Below, piece after piece: positions 63,924 to 64,000 of a stretch of 64,000 nt of DNA. The stretch spans positions 1 through 64,000 of the forward strand of contig NZ_JAHBGC010000064.1 of the NCBI RefSeq assembly GCF_018390645.1, written 5' to 3'. Positions within the stretch are counted from its first letter, which is position 1. The number at the start of each line of letters is the position of its first letter. A program made the position numbers and the translations under genes. The notes below the pieces were generated by a model. It was given only the letters and a program-made list of their open reading frames with translations. It ran no database searches and had not been told where the DNA came from. Origin of the DNA: Ancylobacter dichloromethanicus (GTDB lineage: Bacteria; Pseudomonadota; Alphaproteobacteria; Rhizobiales; Xanthobacteraceae).

Positions 63924-64000
63924 ATGACCCAGGCCGACGACACGTCCGCCGCGTCGGCCTTCACGCCCGACGAGATCGAGGCGGGGCGACGCCTCTTTGC
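63924..64000 (+). CDS. engB: Ribosome biogenesis GTP-binding protein YihA/YsxC (partial)
   Basis: Only the first 25 residues are in the window: MTQADDTSAASAFTPDEIEA then GRRLFA, the typical alphaproteobacterial EngB N-terminus before the G1 loop. Its position 19 bases after yidC matches the conserved operon. The gene runs off the right edge. Confidence 0.8.
   Translation, partial: MTQADDTSAASAFTPDEIEAGRRLF

Overview
The window is high-GC DNA from an alphaproteobacterium, most likely of the order Hyphomicrobiales (Rhizobiales). Evidence: a rpmH-rnpA-yidC-engB block at the right end, a complete NAGGN osmolyte operon (asnO-ngg-M42 peptidase), a palindromic intergenic repeat of a rhizobial kind (3228-3330), and an aioXSRBA arsenite-oxidation cluster. 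A Xanthobacteraceae-type host (Ancylobacter/Starkeya/Xanthobacter) would fit, but that is inference.

Layout. 1-5.5 kb is ordinary chromosome: LysR/tautomerase pair, SH3-domain exported protein, 2-hydroxyacid dehydrogenase, MoeB-type E1 enzyme and an SHMT-like PLP enzyme. A tRNA-Arg(CCG) at 5586-5662 is followed by a broken tyrosine integrase. 6.3-22.8 kb is an arsenic island with four parts: arsJ plus its partner GAPDH (arsenate removed as an arseno-sugar-phosphate ester); aioX-aioS-aioR and aioB-aioA (periplasmic arsenite oxidase with its sensing system and a sigma-54 promoter carrying two palindromic upstream sites); an arsR-flavoprotein-MFS-arsH operon; and arsR-arsC(LMW-PTP)-arsC(Grx)-acr3 ending in a decayed flavin monooxygenase. 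22.8-27.9 kb holds a polar amino-acid ABC transporter, two small proteins and a DeoR regulator. 28.0-40.1 kb holds two large autotransporters, one with an endonuclease/exonuclease/phosphatase passenger, either side of the NAGGN operon. 40.2-47.7 kb holds a 7TM sensor kinase/response regulator pair, then GntR-Ldh divergent from a TRAP transporter. 47.9-50.2 kb is a second arsenic locus: a PstS-like binding protein, an ArsR-ArsC fusion and a broken phnE. 50.5-56.9 kb has an alpha/beta hydrolase and a FecI-FecR-TonB receptor system in which the receptor carries an extra outer-membrane barrel. An AT-rich stretch and a serine-recombinase remnant then run into a tRNA-Arg(ACG) at 57610-57686. 58-61 kb has an exported glycosidase-like protein and a histidine kinase, and the rpmH operon runs off the right edge.

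How it works together. AioX would bind arsenite in the periplasm and signal through AioS to AioR, which would activate aioBA via sigma-54. Arsenate produced by AioBA or taken up with phosphate can be exported as 1-arseno-3-phosphoglycerate (GAPDH/ArsJ) or reduced (two ArsC types and the fusion) and extruded by Acr3. ArsH and the MFS/flavoprotein pair probably handle organic or trivalent arsenicals. The two inward-facing tRNA-Arg genes, each with a recombinase remnant at its 3' end, show that both tRNAs have been integration targets. Whether all 52 kb between them arrived as one element cannot be decided from the sequence alone; NAGGN genes are usually core genes in these bacteria.

The most unusual items are the TonB receptor/second-barrel fusion, the nuclease-like autotransporter, the cysteine-free ArsR domain fused to arsenate reductase, and the ars-operon flavoprotein with a cysteine-pair tail.
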